The position numbers and the translations under genes are program-made. Below are positions 18,721 through 26,990 of a stretch of 48,509 bases of DNA, piece by piece. The notes under the pieces were generated by a model, which had not been told where the DNA came from, did not search any database, and worked only from the letters and a program-made list of their open reading frames with translations. Within the stretch, counting starts at the first letter, position 1, and each line of letters starts with the position of its first letter. Origin of the DNA: Pelagibacteraceae bacterium AG-430-E20 (lineage in GTDB: Bacteria; Pseudomonadota; Alphaproteobacteria; Pelagibacterales; Pelagibacteraceae); contig QCOF01000004.1 in the NCBI GenBank assembly GCA_003209915.1, positions 75,149-123,657 on the forward strand. The letters are read 5' to 3'.

Positions 18721-19215
18721 ATGAGCAAAATAGCAATATACCCAGGCACATTTGATCCAATCACCTATGGGCACATAGATGTAATAAAAAAAGCCTTAAA
18801 ATTATTTGATAAAATTGTTGTTGGTGTATCTGATGTTAGCAATAAAAATTATCTTTTTAGTTCTGAGGAGAGAATTGAGATACTAAACAAAGCTCTATTT
18901 AAGGATTTAAAACTTAATAAAAAAAAAATTATAATTGTATCTTTTAGCTCACTAACCACCGATTTGTGCAAAAAATATAAATCAAATATTATCTTAAGGG
19001 GATTAAGAGCTGTGTCGGATTTTGAGTACGAATTCCAATTAGCTGGAATGAATAGAAAATTAAATCAGAATATCGAAACTATTTTTTTAATGTCAGATGT
19101 TGAAAATCAAATAATCTCTTCTAGATTTGTTAAAGAGATTGTAAAATTAAATGGTGATATTAAGAAATTTACTACTAAAAGTACTATCAAATCTTTAAAA
19201 GAAAAATATGAATAA
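18721..19215 (+). CDS. coaD: phosphopantetheine adenylyltransferase
   Basis: The nucleotidyltransferase that makes dephospho-CoA from 4'-phosphopantetheine and ATP, the penultimate step of coenzyme A synthesis; 164 residues. It opens AIYPGTFDPITYGHIDVI with the T-x-G-H motif in its YGH form. It also has ILRGLRAVSDFEYEFQLAGMNRKL and the late ISSRFVKEIVKLNGDI block. It starts 4 bp after gyrA and overlaps the cyclophilin gene by 8 bp. Confidence 0.95.
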   Translation: MSKIAIYPGTFDPITYGHIDVIKKALKLFDKIVVGVSDVSNKNYLFSSEERIEILNKALFKDLKLNKKKIIIVSFSSLTTDLCKKYKSNIILRGLRAVSDFEYEFQLAGMNRKLNQNIETIFLMSDVENQIISSRFVKEIVKLNGDIKKFTTKSTIKSLKEKYE

Positions 19216-19768
19216 AATTTTAATTAATCTATTTATTTTATTTTTTTTTATTACCAATCAATCAATAGCTGAGGAGAATATAATGATTTTAAAATTAAAA
19301 GATGGAGATGTAAAAATAGAGTTATTTGAAGATGTGGCTCCAAATCACGTCAAAAGAATTAAAGAACTAGCAAACGATGGCAAATACGATAACGTTGTTT
19401 TTCACAGAGTTATTGATGGATTTATGGCTCAAACTGGAGATGTTAAGTTTGGTAATTCAGAGTCTAAAGATTTTGATTTAAGAAGAGCAGGAATGGGTGG
19501 ATCTGATTTACCAGATTTAAAGGAAGAATTTAGTAGTTTACCCCATGATAGAGGAACTTTATCAATGGCTAGATCTTCGGATCCAAATAGTGCAAATAGT
19601 CAATTTTTTATATGTTTTAAACCAGCACCTTTTTTAGACAGACAATACACTGTTTTTGGTAAAGTAATTGAAGGAATGGATTTAGTAGATAAAATTAAAA
19701 GAGGTGATGAAAGCAATAATGGATCTGTATCAGATCCAGATAAGATCATAAGCTTTAAATCACAATAA
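19208..19768 (+). CDS. ppiA: secreted cyclophilin-type peptidyl-prolyl isomerase
   Basis: A cyclophilin of 186 residues with an N-terminal signal peptide (hydrophobic 5-17, likely cleavage after SIA near residue 21), so it should act in the periplasm. Catalytic-domain landmarks are YDNVVFHRVIDGFMAQTGD with the catalytic Arg, GTLSMARSSDPNSANSQFFICF, and APFLDRQYTVFGKVIEGMD. It overlaps coaD by 8 bp and precedes tgt by 8 bp. The symbol is used in the sense of the periplasmic isomerase; PpiA versus PpiB is distinguished here only by the signal peptide. Confidence 0.92.
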   Translation: MNKILINLFILFFFITNQSIAEENIMILKLKDGDVKIELFEDVAPNHVKRIKELANDGKYDNVVFHRVIDGFMAQTGDVKFGNSESKDFDLRRAGMGGSDLPDLKEEFSSLPHDRGTLSMARSSDPNSANSQFFICFKPAPFLDRQYTVFGKVIEGMDLVDKIKRGDESNNGSVSDPDKIISFKSQ

Positions 19769-19776
19769 TTTATTGG

Positions 19777-20889
19777 ATGGCATTAAAAAATTTTGCCTTT
19801 AAAGTTCTAAAAAAAGATAAGTTTGCAAGATCAGGTGTTATAGAAACACATCGTGGTAGTATAAACACACCAGCCTTTATGCCTGTTGGTACACAAGCAA
19901 CTGTAAAAGCTTGTACAATTGATGACATAAAAAAAACAGGTTCTCAAATAATTTTGTCTAACACTTATCATTTAATGATTAGACCAGGTGTTGAACGAAT
20001 TAATTCTACCGGTGGCCTCCATAAATTTATGAATTGTGATTTACCAATTTTAACAGACTCTGGTGGTTTTCAAGTAATGTCTCTTTCGAAATTAAATAAA
20101 ATTGATCGTGAAAATGGAGCCATCTTTAATTCACATGTAGATGGTAAAAAGTTTTATTTAAGCCCTGAAGAAAGTATAAGAGTTCAACTGGAGTTAAATT
20201 CAGATATTGTTATGATTATGGATGAGTGCCCAAAAAAAACTAACGATTATGATTTAATAAAAAAATCTATGGAACTATCTTTGTATTGGGCAGAAAGGTC
20301 AAAAAAGGCATTTGGTATAAATCGACATAAAGCTCTGTTTGGTATTGTACAAGGAGGGTTATTTAAGGATTTACGAATTAAGTCATTAAATGAATTAATA
20401 AATATAGGTTTTGATGGCTATGCATTAGGAGGACTTGCTGTTGGTGAAACTCAACAAGAAATGTTTTCAGTTTTAGATTATGTAAAAGAACATTTACCAG
20501 ATGATAAACCCCATTATTTGATGGGTGTTGGTACGCCGTCTGATATTCTTGGAGCTGTAAAACGTGGTATTGATATGTTCGATTGTGTTCTACCTACTAG
20601 ATCTGGAAGAACTGGACTTGCTTTCACATGGGAAGGAAGAATAAATATTAAAAATAATAAATATCAGAATGATAATACACCTTTAGATTCTAATTGTGAT
20701 AATTTAAACCTTAATAAATATTCTAAAAATTACCTAAACCATCTTTTTAATACAAATGAAATACTAGCATCAATGCTATTGACACTTCACAATATCAACT
20801 TTTATCAAGAATTAATGTCTTCTATTAGAGATAATATAGAGGCAGGTACGTTTGATAAATTTCATGATAAATACATAGATAAGTTGTAG
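19777..20889 (+). CDS. tgt: queuine tRNA-ribosyltransferase, zinc ligands partly lost
   Basis: The TIM-barrel enzyme that swaps guanine 34 for preQ1 in tRNAs with GUN anticodons, 370 residues. Active-site landmarks are complete: ILTDSGGFQVMSL, VQGGLFKDLR, GYALGGLAVGE and IDMFDCVLPTRSGRTG with the nucleophilic Asp. The structural zinc site is not. The bacterial C-x-C-x2-C ... H pattern (Cys302, 304, 307 and His333 in E. coli) reads Cys307, Asn309, Leu312 ... His338 here, with identical spacing and strong flanking similarity (PLDSNCDNLNLNKYS; LLTLHN). The frame is open throughout, so this is substitution, not frameshift. It is last in the ssb-gyrA-coaD-ppi-tgt run. Confidence 0.95.
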   Translation: MALKNFAFKVLKKDKFARSGVIETHRGSINTPAFMPVGTQATVKACTIDDIKKTGSQIILSNTYHLMIRPGVERINSTGGLHKFMNCDLPILTDSGGFQVMSLSKLNKIDRENGAIFNSHVDGKKFYLSPEESIRVQLELNSDIVMIMDECPKKTNDYDLIKKSMELSLYWAERSKKAFGINRHKALFGIVQGGLFKDLRIKSLNELINIGFDGYALGGLAVGETQQEMFSVLDYVKEHLPDDKPHYLMGVGTPSDILGAVKRGIDMFDCVLPTRSGRTGLAFTWEGRINIKNNKYQNDNTPLDSNCDNLNLNKYSKNYLNHLFNTNEILASMLLTLHNINFYQELMSSIRDNIEAGTFDKFHDKYIDKL

Positions 20890-20918
20890 TAGAATTTAAT
20901 ATTTGCCTAAATTGACAT

Positions 20919-20948
20919 TTGAAAAAATAAAATAAATCTGTATATAAC
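20919..20948 (+). promoter_or_regulatory. predicted tRNA-Lys promoter
   Basis: TTGAAA (20919-20924), an 18-bp spacer and TATAAC (20943-20948) lie 25 bp before the mature tRNA. Transcription would start near 20955, leaving a 5' leader of about 18 nt for RNase P. An overlapping TTGACA at 20912 has no -10 at a workable distance. Confidence 0.45.
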
Positions 20949-20972
20949 AATCATTCATTTTGAATAAATTGT

Positions 20973-21048
<76 letters not shown>

Positions 21049-21056
21049 TAATTAAT

Positions 21057-21884
21057 CTAAACTGTCTTAATTGGTGGATAATCTAAAATCACCTCGTTCA
21101 TCTTTTCATTCAAATCTTTGATTCTATTATCTGAGGAAGGGTGGGTGCTCATAAATTCAGGAGGCTCTTTTCCTTTGTTAAGTGTTTTCATTCTCTCCCA
21201 AATTTTAACTGTCTCTCTTATGTCATAACCAGATAGAGATGAAAATATCATACCTAAATAGTCTGCTTCGCTTTCTTGCTTTCTATTAAAAGGATTTAAA
21301 ATTCCTAATTGAGCCAATAAACCAACAGTGTTCATGCCTGTTGTTCTATTGATATCTGAAAGCACACCGCCAGAGGCAATATCAATTATTTTTGTTCCAA
21401 CATTTAATAAAGTTCCTCTGCTAGCTCTTTCAACTGAATGTTTTGCAACAGCATGGGCAATCTCATGTCCCATAACAGCAGCTAAACCATCTGTATTTTT
21501 TGTTGCTTCAAGTATACCTGTATATACAGCAATCTTTCCACCGGGCATACACCAGGCGTTTCTAACCTTTTTTTTATCTATTAAAATATATTCCCAATCA
21601 AAATTAGCAGTAGGATCGCTTAAACCTTCTCGATCAAAATATTCAGATATAGAATTTTCCATTTTTCTACCAATCTGTTTGATTTCATTAAGAGTTTTTT
21701 TATCGTCACTCATGTTTTCTTTTTCTTTAATTTTTTCATAAATTTGAGCTGCTTGAGCATTCAGCTTAGCTTCAGAAACTATTTTTAATTGTTTTCTCTC
21801 AGTAATTGGTGCGGTAGTACAAGAGGGCAAAAAATATCCACAACAACTGCAACCAACATAAGATAAAAATTTTCTTCTATTCAT
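21057..21884 (-). CDS. M48-family zinc metallopeptidase, exported (probable lipoprotein)
   Basis: A 275-residue Oma1/LoiP-like peptidase of the cell envelope. The HExxH zinc motif is HEIAH at 140-144, and the third ligand Glu is in the later QESEADYLGM block; IAVYTGILE and the final STHPSSDNRIKDL segment are family features. The N-terminus is MNRRKFLSYVGCSCCGYFLPSC: a twin-Arg motif (RRKFL), a short hydrophobic stretch with Cys12, 14 and 15, and LPSC as a plausible lipobox with Cys22. It may therefore be a Tat-exported lipoprotein. It stands alone and convergent with tRNA-Lys. The substrate, probably misfolded envelope proteins, is inferred from the family. Confidence 0.9.
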   Translation of the reverse strand: MNRRKFLSYVGCSCCGYFLPSCTTAPITERKQLKIVSEAKLNAQAAQIYEKIKEKENMSDDKKTLNEIKQIGRKMENSISEYFDREGLSDPTANFDWEYILIDKKKVRNAWCMPGGKIAVYTGILEATKNTDGLAAVMGHEIAHAVAKHSVERASRGTLLNVGTKIIDIASGGVLSDINRTTGMNTVGLLAQLGILNPFNRKQESEADYLGMIFSSLSGYDIRETVKIWERMKTLNKGKEPPEFMSTHPSSDNRIKDLNEKMNEVILDYPPIKTV

Positions 21885-21915
21885 AAGTGTATAAAATTGA
21901 TAATATTACAATATC

Positions 21916-21993
21916 ATGAATCTTAATAATAAAATTTTAATTGTTTTGTTTATCATTGCAATTATTTTTGTTATTTACGCAAGTTATAATTAG
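21916..21993 (+). CDS. possible 25-residue single-helix membrane peptide
   Basis: An ATG-initiated frame of 25 codons ending in TAG: a short Asn/Lys-containing start (MNLNNK), then about 16 uninterrupted hydrophobic residues (ILIVLFIIAIIFVIYA), then SYN. It ends 4 bp before the DUF502 start codon, so it could be the first cistron of that unit. It has no clear Shine-Dalgarno, and A+T-rich DNA makes hydrophobic frames by chance, so it is a candidate only. No family is recognised. Confidence 0.35.
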   Translation: MNLNNKILIVLFIIAIIFVIYASYN

Positions 21994-21997
21994 ACTT

Positions 21998-22612
21998 ATG
22001 GCTAAAAAAAATTCAAAAAAATCAATATCCCTAACATTAAGAAACTATTTTATAGCTGGTGTAGTTGTTCTAATACCAATTGGTTTTACCTTATATCTTA
22101 GTAAGATTCTTATTGGTATTTCATCAAATTTAATACCAGCAAATATTAATCCTAATAGTTATTTGCCATTTAATATACCCGGTGTTGAAATAATTATTTC
22201 AATTATATTTATTACCTTTGTTGGTGGGTTGTCACTTTCTTTTTTTGGAAGAAGAATTTTAAAACTAATTGATGATCTATTTAAAAGAATTCCTTTTTTA
22301 AGAACTGTTTATTCAGCAATAGTTCAAATGACTGAAACATTCTCTAAAAAAGACAACGGTCAAAAAAGTGTCGTGTTAATTGAATATCCTAGAAAGGGAG
22401 TTTGGGCTGTGGGTTTCGCAACTAAAGAAAATACCGGGGAGATGGCACAGAAAACTAATAAGAAACTAATTAATGTTTTTGTTCCCACAACACCAAATCC
22501 TACAAGTGGATTTTTACTAATGTTTCCAGTTGAAGATGTTATCTATTTAAATATGTCATTTGAAGAAGCCTCTAAATTTATAGTGTCTGCAGGAACTTCG
22601 ACAAAATCTTAA
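21998..22612 (+). CDS. DUF502 family membrane protein
   Basis: A 204-residue membrane protein of the DUF502 family with two helices in the first 80 residues, opening LRNYFIAGVVVLIPIGFTLYL. Family landmarks are RIPFLRTVYSAIVQMTETFS, a PRKGVWAVGFATKE segment, and VPTTPNPTSGFLLMFPVEDV followed by the MSFEEASKFIVSAG ending. I chose the ATG at 21998 (MAKKNSKKS); a longer frame from 21941 adds a hydrophobic stretch out of keeping with the family. The function is unknown. It overlaps the convergent recG gene by 4 bp; in Alphaproteobacteria DUF502 genes often sit beside recG/sdhE. Confidence 0.85.
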   Translation: MAKKNSKKSISLTLRNYFIAGVVVLIPIGFTLYLSKILIGISSNLIPANINPNSYLPFNIPGVEIIISIIFITFVGGLSLSFFGRRILKLIDDLFKRIPFLRTVYSAIVQMTETFSKKDNGQKSVVLIEYPRKGVWAVGFATKENTGEMAQKTNKKLINVFVPTTPNPTSGFLLMFPVEDVIYLNMSFEEASKFIVSAGTSTKS

Positions 22613-24660
22613 GCAATATCATTGATAATATCCGCTCTATCGTAAAGCTTAATCAGCGGTTTAAATTTGCTAATATCTTCGTTGGTCTGTTCAATTCTTT
22701 TAATTTCTTTTTCAGCAAGTAAAAAAAGGTCACTATTATGAACAGGGTCAGCTAATTTAAAATTTTTAATACCACTCTGTTTAAAACCAAGTATGTCTCC
22801 AAAACCTCTAATTTTCATATCTTCTTCAGATATAAAAAAACCATCATTACTTTGTTTTAATATATTAATTCTTTTTTTTGCATTTTTAGATAAATTTGAC
22901 TTAAACATCAATATACATGTTGAATCTTTATCTCCTCGACCAACACGACCTCTAAGCTGATGTAGCTGAGATAAACCAAATTTGTTTGCATTTTCAATAA
23001 TGATTACGTTTGCATTCGGAAAGTCAATTCCAACTTCAATAATTGTTGTTGAAACTAGAATTTTGAATTTATTTTTTTGAAAATTATTTAATATTTTCTC
23101 TTTTTCATTTATTTCAGTTTTTCCATGTAATAATAAAACCTGATTTGGAAATAATTTTTTTAAAAATTCAAATTTATTAACAGCAGAGGCATGATCTAAT
23201 TTTTTAGACTCCTCTATTAAAGGACATACCCAAAAAATTTGATTTCCTGAATTTATCTCTTTTTCAATAAATTTAAAAACATCATCAATTTTGCTCTCTA
23301 ATTTACTATATGTTTTAATTGGTTTTCTTGATTTAGGTTTTTCCTTTATTATTGATAAATCCATATCACCATACATTGTCATGGTTAAAGTTCTTGGTAT
23401 TGGTGTGGCTGTCATCAATAAAACATCACATTCATCACCACCTTTATCAGATAACTTTTTTCTTTGATTAACTCCAAACTTGTGTTGTTCATCAATAATA
23501 ATTAATCCAAGTCTTTTATAGCTGACTTTTTTTTGAAATATTGCATGAGTTCCAAAAATAATATCTATTTTATTACTTTTTAATTTCTCTAAAATTAATT
23601 TTTTATTTTTATAATCAGATTTTCCTGAAATTAATTCAATTTTTATATTATTAGGAAAAATTTCATTTGCTAAATTATAATGCTGTCGAGCTAATATTTC
23701 TGTTGGAGCCATAAAAGCAACCTGGTAGCCTGAGTTTATTACATTGTAAGCTGATAGAAGTGCAATAATTGTTTTACCACTTCCAACATCACCTTGTAAA
23801 AGTCTAAACATTTTAGTGGATGTAGTTAAATCTATATTAATTTCTTTCAGGGAATTTATTTGGTCATTTGTTAAAGAAAAACTTAACTTATTTATTAAAT
23901 CATTTTGTAAATTAAAATTAATTTTTTTTCTTTTTTTTTTAATTTTTTTAATTTTTTTTCTTATTTCAGAATTGACCAAAAAAGTTGAAAATATTTCATC
24001 ATAAGCAAGTCTCTGATAAAAATTATCTCTATATTTCCCAATATTCTCTGGTTTATGAAGTTCTACAATGGAATTATTCCAACTTAAATTTCCGAATTTC
24101 TTTACAATTTGATTAGGATGCCATTCATCTAATTCAGGTAATTCACTAATAATTTGGTTAATAATTTTATTATAAACTTTTTCAGATATTCCTTCTGTTA
24201 AAGAGTACCGATTATGTGCTCGTTTTATTAGAGAAGAGTCTTCAGATATATATTTTGGGTTGGTTAATTGATATTTGTTTTTAAAATAACTAATCTTTCC
24301 ACTTATAGTTATTTCTTTACCTAATGGGAGAATTTTTTTTACATATCCCTCGTAACTATTAAAAAAAACACAGTCTAATTTTCCAGAGTCATCTGAACAA
24401 ATAACTCTATTAGGTAAATTTCTTATTCTAGGAAATAAATATTTTTGAGGTATGACCGTAACAGTTTGATTCTCACCAATTTTAAGATCTTTTATTTTTG
24501 ATGACGAGCTTCTATCTGTATAAGATTTTGGAAGTTTCCACAAAAGATCAAATAAATTATTAATATTTTTCTTTTTAAGTAAATATGTTGTTTTAACTCC
24601 AACACCTTTTAATGCTGTTAAATCTGATAATAAATATTTATAATTACTTTTAATAACCAT
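22609..24660 (-). CDS. recG: ATP-dependent DNA helicase RecG
   Basis: A branched-DNA helicase that remodels stalled replication forks, 683 residues. The N-terminal wedge/OB domain covers about 1-230 (LKGVGVKTTYLLKKK, then GENQTVTVIP). Helicase motifs follow: Walker A LLQGDVGSGKTIIAL, DEQH box IIDEQHKFGVNQR, TATPIPRTL, and STTIIEVGIDFPNANVIIIENANKFGLSQLHQLRGRVGRG. The FGDILGFKQSG block is the RecG signature near the C-terminus. It is divergent from sdhE with only 22 bp between start codons, and convergent with DUF502 at its end. Confidence 0.96.
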   Translation of the reverse strand: MVIKSNYKYLLSDLTALKGVGVKTTYLLKKKNINNLFDLLWKLPKSYTDRSSSSKIKDLKIGENQTVTVIPQKYLFPRIRNLPNRVICSDDSGKLDCVFFNSYEGYVKKILPLGKEITISGKISYFKNKYQLTNPKYISEDSSLIKRAHNRYSLTEGISEKVYNKIINQIISELPELDEWHPNQIVKKFGNLSWNNSIVELHKPENIGKYRDNFYQRLAYDEIFSTFLVNSEIRKKIKKIKKKRKKINFNLQNDLINKLSFSLTNDQINSLKEINIDLTTSTKMFRLLQGDVGSGKTIIALLSAYNVINSGYQVAFMAPTEILARQHYNLANEIFPNNIKIELISGKSDYKNKKLILEKLKSNKIDIIFGTHAIFQKKVSYKRLGLIIIDEQHKFGVNQRKKLSDKGGDECDVLLMTATPIPRTLTMTMYGDMDLSIIKEKPKSRKPIKTYSKLESKIDDVFKFIEKEINSGNQIFWVCPLIEESKKLDHASAVNKFEFLKKLFPNQVLLLHGKTEINEKEKILNNFQKNKFKILVSTTIIEVGIDFPNANVIIIENANKFGLSQLHQLRGRVGRGDKDSTCILMFKSNLSKNAKKRINILKQSNDGFFISEEDMKIRGFGDILGFKQSGIKNFKLADPVHNSDLFLLAEKEIKRIEQTNEDISKFKPLIKLYDRADIINDIA

Positions 24661-24668
24661 ATTTAATT

Positions 24669-24676
24669 AATATATT
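24669..24676. promoter_or_regulatory. palindromic -10 shared by recG and sdhE
   Basis: AATATATT in the 22-bp divergent spacer reads TATATT on both strands. The distance from the -10 to the start codon is 6 bp for sdhE and 8 bp for recG, so transcription from either would begin at or within about two bases of the ATG. -35 elements are weak and would lie inside the opposite coding region. Confidence 0.4.
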
Positions 24677-24682
24677 CTAATA

Positions 24683-24940
24683 ATGACCATCAACATAGAT
24701 GAATTAAAAAAAAAAATTATTTATAGATCTAATTATCGTGGCACGAAAGAAATGGATAAACTTTTGGGGACATTTACTAAAAAAAATATTAATTATTTGA
24801 ATTATGAAGACTTGATTGATTTAGAAAAATTACTAAATATTGACGACACAAATTTGTATAATTTTTATACCGGTGCTGAAACAGATTTTGAAATAGAAAA
24901 TAATAAAGTAAATTTACTTTTTAAAAATTTTAAATATTGA
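24683..24940 (+). CDS. sdhE: succinate dehydrogenase assembly factor SdhE
   Basis: The SdhE/SDHAF2 (formerly DUF339) factor that promotes covalent FAD attachment to SdhA, 85 residues. The FAD-transfer signature RGxxE is at 19-23 (YRGTKEMDKLL), followed by an all-helical domain with DLIDLEKLLNIDDTNLYNFY. It has no ribosome site upstream, consistent with a leaderless message. It is divergent from recG, a pairing conserved in Alphaproteobacteria. Its stop lies 4 bp from the 3' end of the convergent tRNA-Ser gene. Confidence 0.92.
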   Translation: MTINIDELKKKIIYRSNYRGTKEMDKLLGTFTKKNINYLNYEDLIDLEKLLNIDDTNLYNFYTGAETDFEIENNKVNLLFKNFKY

Positions 24941-24944
24941 AAAA

Positions 24945-25034
24945 TGGCGGAGAGACTGGGATTCGAACCCAGGAAAGAGTTGCCCCTTTGCCGGTTTTCA
25001 AGACCGGTGCTTTCAACCGCTCAGCCATCTCTCC
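24945..25034 (-). tRNA. tRNA-Ser (UGA)
   Basis: A 90-nt class II tRNA with encoded CCA. The acceptor stem GGAGAGA pairs with TCTCTCC, the anticodon loop CTTGAAA carries TGA (minus strand, 24998-25000), a long variable arm reads AAAGGGGCAACTCTTT, and the T loop is TTCGAAT. It ends 4 bp from the sdhE stop, on the opposite strand. Confidence 0.98.
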
Positions 25035-25120
25035 GTTCGCAAGGTTTTATAATTATAATTATTTAATTCAACCTTAAAATAGTCTATTAAAACTAATAAC
25101 GACTAATTCCATTAAATCTT

Positions 25121-25999
25121 ATGAATAAAGAATTCAATAAGGGGTTACTACTAGCTGGTTCTGGCTCATTTTGGTGGGGATTTATCGGTGTTATTTATTT
25201 TAAATCTATCACTTATATTGGTCATATAGAACTTGTTGTTCATAGATGCCTTTGGTCGACTTTTACATTGATAATAACAACTTTTTTTTTTTCTAAATGG
25301 CATATTTTTTTTAAAATTATAAAAAATAAAAAAAATTTAATTTATCTTTTTTTTTCAGGTAGCTTGATTTTTATTAATTGGGCAGCATGGATTTATGCAA
25401 TAGCAACCAATAGAATAATTGATGCTAGCTTTGGCTATTTTATAATGCCAATTCTTAGCGTAATGCTAGGGTATATTTTTTTCAAAGAAGTTATTAACAA
25501 GAAAAGAATTTTTTCAATTATATTAGTTATATTGTCTATTCTTTACTTAATTATAATGAGTTATAATTCTTTACCTTGGTTAGGTTTGGTCGTAGCGTTT
25601 AGTTGGGGTTTTTATAATCTTTTTAGAAAAAAAATTAATGTTGATACTGATGTTGGTTTACTAATAGAGAGTTTATTTATATTACCATTTGCTGTTGCCG
25701 CATTCTATTTGATATCAATTAATGGTTTTAACGATTTTAAAATTGAAGACCCTCCAATGATGCTTTTCATTTTTTTGGCAGGACCAATGACTGTAATACC
25801 TCTTTTTTTATATGTAAGGGGTGTAGAGCTGTGTGGGCTGGGTCCAACAGGGATGATTTTTTATATAACTCCAACTTTACAATTTTTACTTGGTTTTTTT
25901 TACTACGATGAGGTTTTTTCATTTAATAAATTAGTTAGTTTTATTTTTATTTGGATTGCTGTAATTGTATATTTGAAAGATTTACATGAAAATAACTAA
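25121..25999 (+). CDS. rarD: RarD-type EamA transporter
   Basis: A drug/metabolite-transporter superfamily protein of the RarD subgroup, 292 residues and about ten membrane helices. RarD-like landmarks are GSFWWGFIGVIYFKSI near the start, ELVVHRCLWS, FINWAAWIYAIATNRIIDASFGYFIMPILSVMLGYIFFKE, SWGFYNLFRKK, and the second-repeat GPMTVIPLFLYVRGV. The substrate is not known for the subgroup. It overlaps the following mltB gene by 14 bp and appears to start the large plus-strand cell-wall unit. Confidence 0.88.
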   Translation: MNKEFNKGLLLAGSGSFWWGFIGVIYFKSITYIGHIELVVHRCLWSTFTLIITTFFFSKWHIFFKIIKNKKNLIYLFFSGSLIFINWAAWIYAIATNRIIDASFGYFIMPILSVMLGYIFFKEVINKKRIFSIILVILSILYLIIMSYNSLPWLGLVVAFSWGFYNLFRKKINVDTDVGLLIESLFILPFAVAAFYLISINGFNDFKIEDPPMMLFIFLAGPMTVIPLFLYVRGVELCGLGPTGMIFYITPTLQFLLGFFYYDEVFSFNKLVSFIFIWIAVIVYLKDLHENN

Positions 26000-26990
26000 C
26001 TATTTATTTATCATCCTACTCACTTTTAACCTAAATGTTTATGCTGATATTAATACAGAGTTTGAAAATTGGAAAAAAAATTTTAAAAAAATAGCTATTG
26101 CAAATAATATTTCTGAAAAAACTTTTGATAAAGTTATGTCTAATACGAAATTTCTTCCTAACGTAATTAAATATGATAGGTTTCAACCTGAATTTTATGA
26201 GGATACAAAAACTTATATTTCAAAAAGAACTTCTGACAAGAAAGTTTCTAAAGGATTATCATTCTATAAACAAAACTCAAATTTAGTTAAATCAGTTGAA
26301 AATAAATTCAACGTAGAACAAGAATTGCTATTATCACTAATGGGTATTGAAACAAATTTTGGAACTTACGTTGGAAAAATGGATATTTTATCATCTCTTG
26401 CTACATTAAGTTTTGATCAAAGAAGGTCTGAATTTTTCTCAAATGAACTATTAATACTTCTAAATCTCATTGAAAAACAGCAAGTTAACTATGAAACACT
26501 TTTTGGATCTTGGGCAGGAGCATTTGGTTTTTTTCAATTTATGCCTTCTACAATGAAAAACTATGCAATAGATTATGATAACAATGGTTCAATTGATTTA
26601 AAAGATAACAAAGATGCATACGCGTCAGCTGGCAACTATTTAAATCAAATTGGTTGGAAAGTTGGTCAACCATGTTTTAAGAGAGTTAATTTATCCAATG
26701 ATATACCTAAAAAATATTTAAATGTCTCAGCTAAGAAACTTCACAACAAACAAAAATTAAAATCATTCAGCAAATTTATTACAAACATAGATGATATTGA
26801 AAATAAATACGAAAATCTTCAAGTAGCTATAATCACGCCCGATAAAGATATAATACCTGATGCTGACACGTTAAATCCAGCCTTTATTGTTTTTGATAAT
26901 TATGAAATTATATTACAATGGAATAGATCATTAAGATTTGCGTTAGCTGTTTGTACTTTAAAAGACAAATTTAAAAATGAACTTCAATAA
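25986..26990 (+). CDS. mltB: lytic murein transglycosylase B family
   Basis: A GH103-type (SLT2) lytic transglycosylase, 334 residues, cleaving peptidoglycan glycan strands in the periplasm. A signal peptide covers about 1-20 (hydrophobic, cleavage after VYA); there is no lipobox Cys. The catalytic Glu122 is in LMGIETNFGTYVG, and the domain continues with FGSWAGAFGFFQFMPSTMKNYAIDYD and DAYASAGNYLNQIGW. Length is normal for the soluble alphaproteobacterial form. It overlaps rarD and the next lipoprotein by 14 bp each. Confidence 0.93.
   Translation: MKITNYLFIILLTFNLNVYADINTEFENWKKNFKKIAIANNISEKTFDKVMSNTKFLPNVIKYDRFQPEFYEDTKTYISKRTSDKKVSKGLSFYKQNSNLVKSVENKFNVEQELLLSLMGIETNFGTYVGKMDILSSLATLSFDQRRSEFFSNELLILLNLIEKQQVNYETLFGSWAGAFGFFQFMPSTMKNYAIDYDNNGSIDLKDNKDAYASAGNYLNQIGWKVGQPCFKRVNLSNDIPKKYLNVSAKKLHNKQKLKSFSKFITNIDDIENKYENLQVAIITPDKDIIPDADTLNPAFIVFDNYEIILQWNRSLRFALAVCTLKDKFKNELQ

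Noticed and set aside
21328..21741. 137-codon plus-strand frame opposite the M48 peptidase
   Set aside because: It is the shadow of a clear M48 gene with HEIAH on the other strand; codon pattern and motifs support only the minus strand.
21941..22612. Longer DUF502 protein starting at 21941
   Set aside because: The extension is a second reading of the small-peptide region and is not seen in the family; MAKKNSKKS is a better start.
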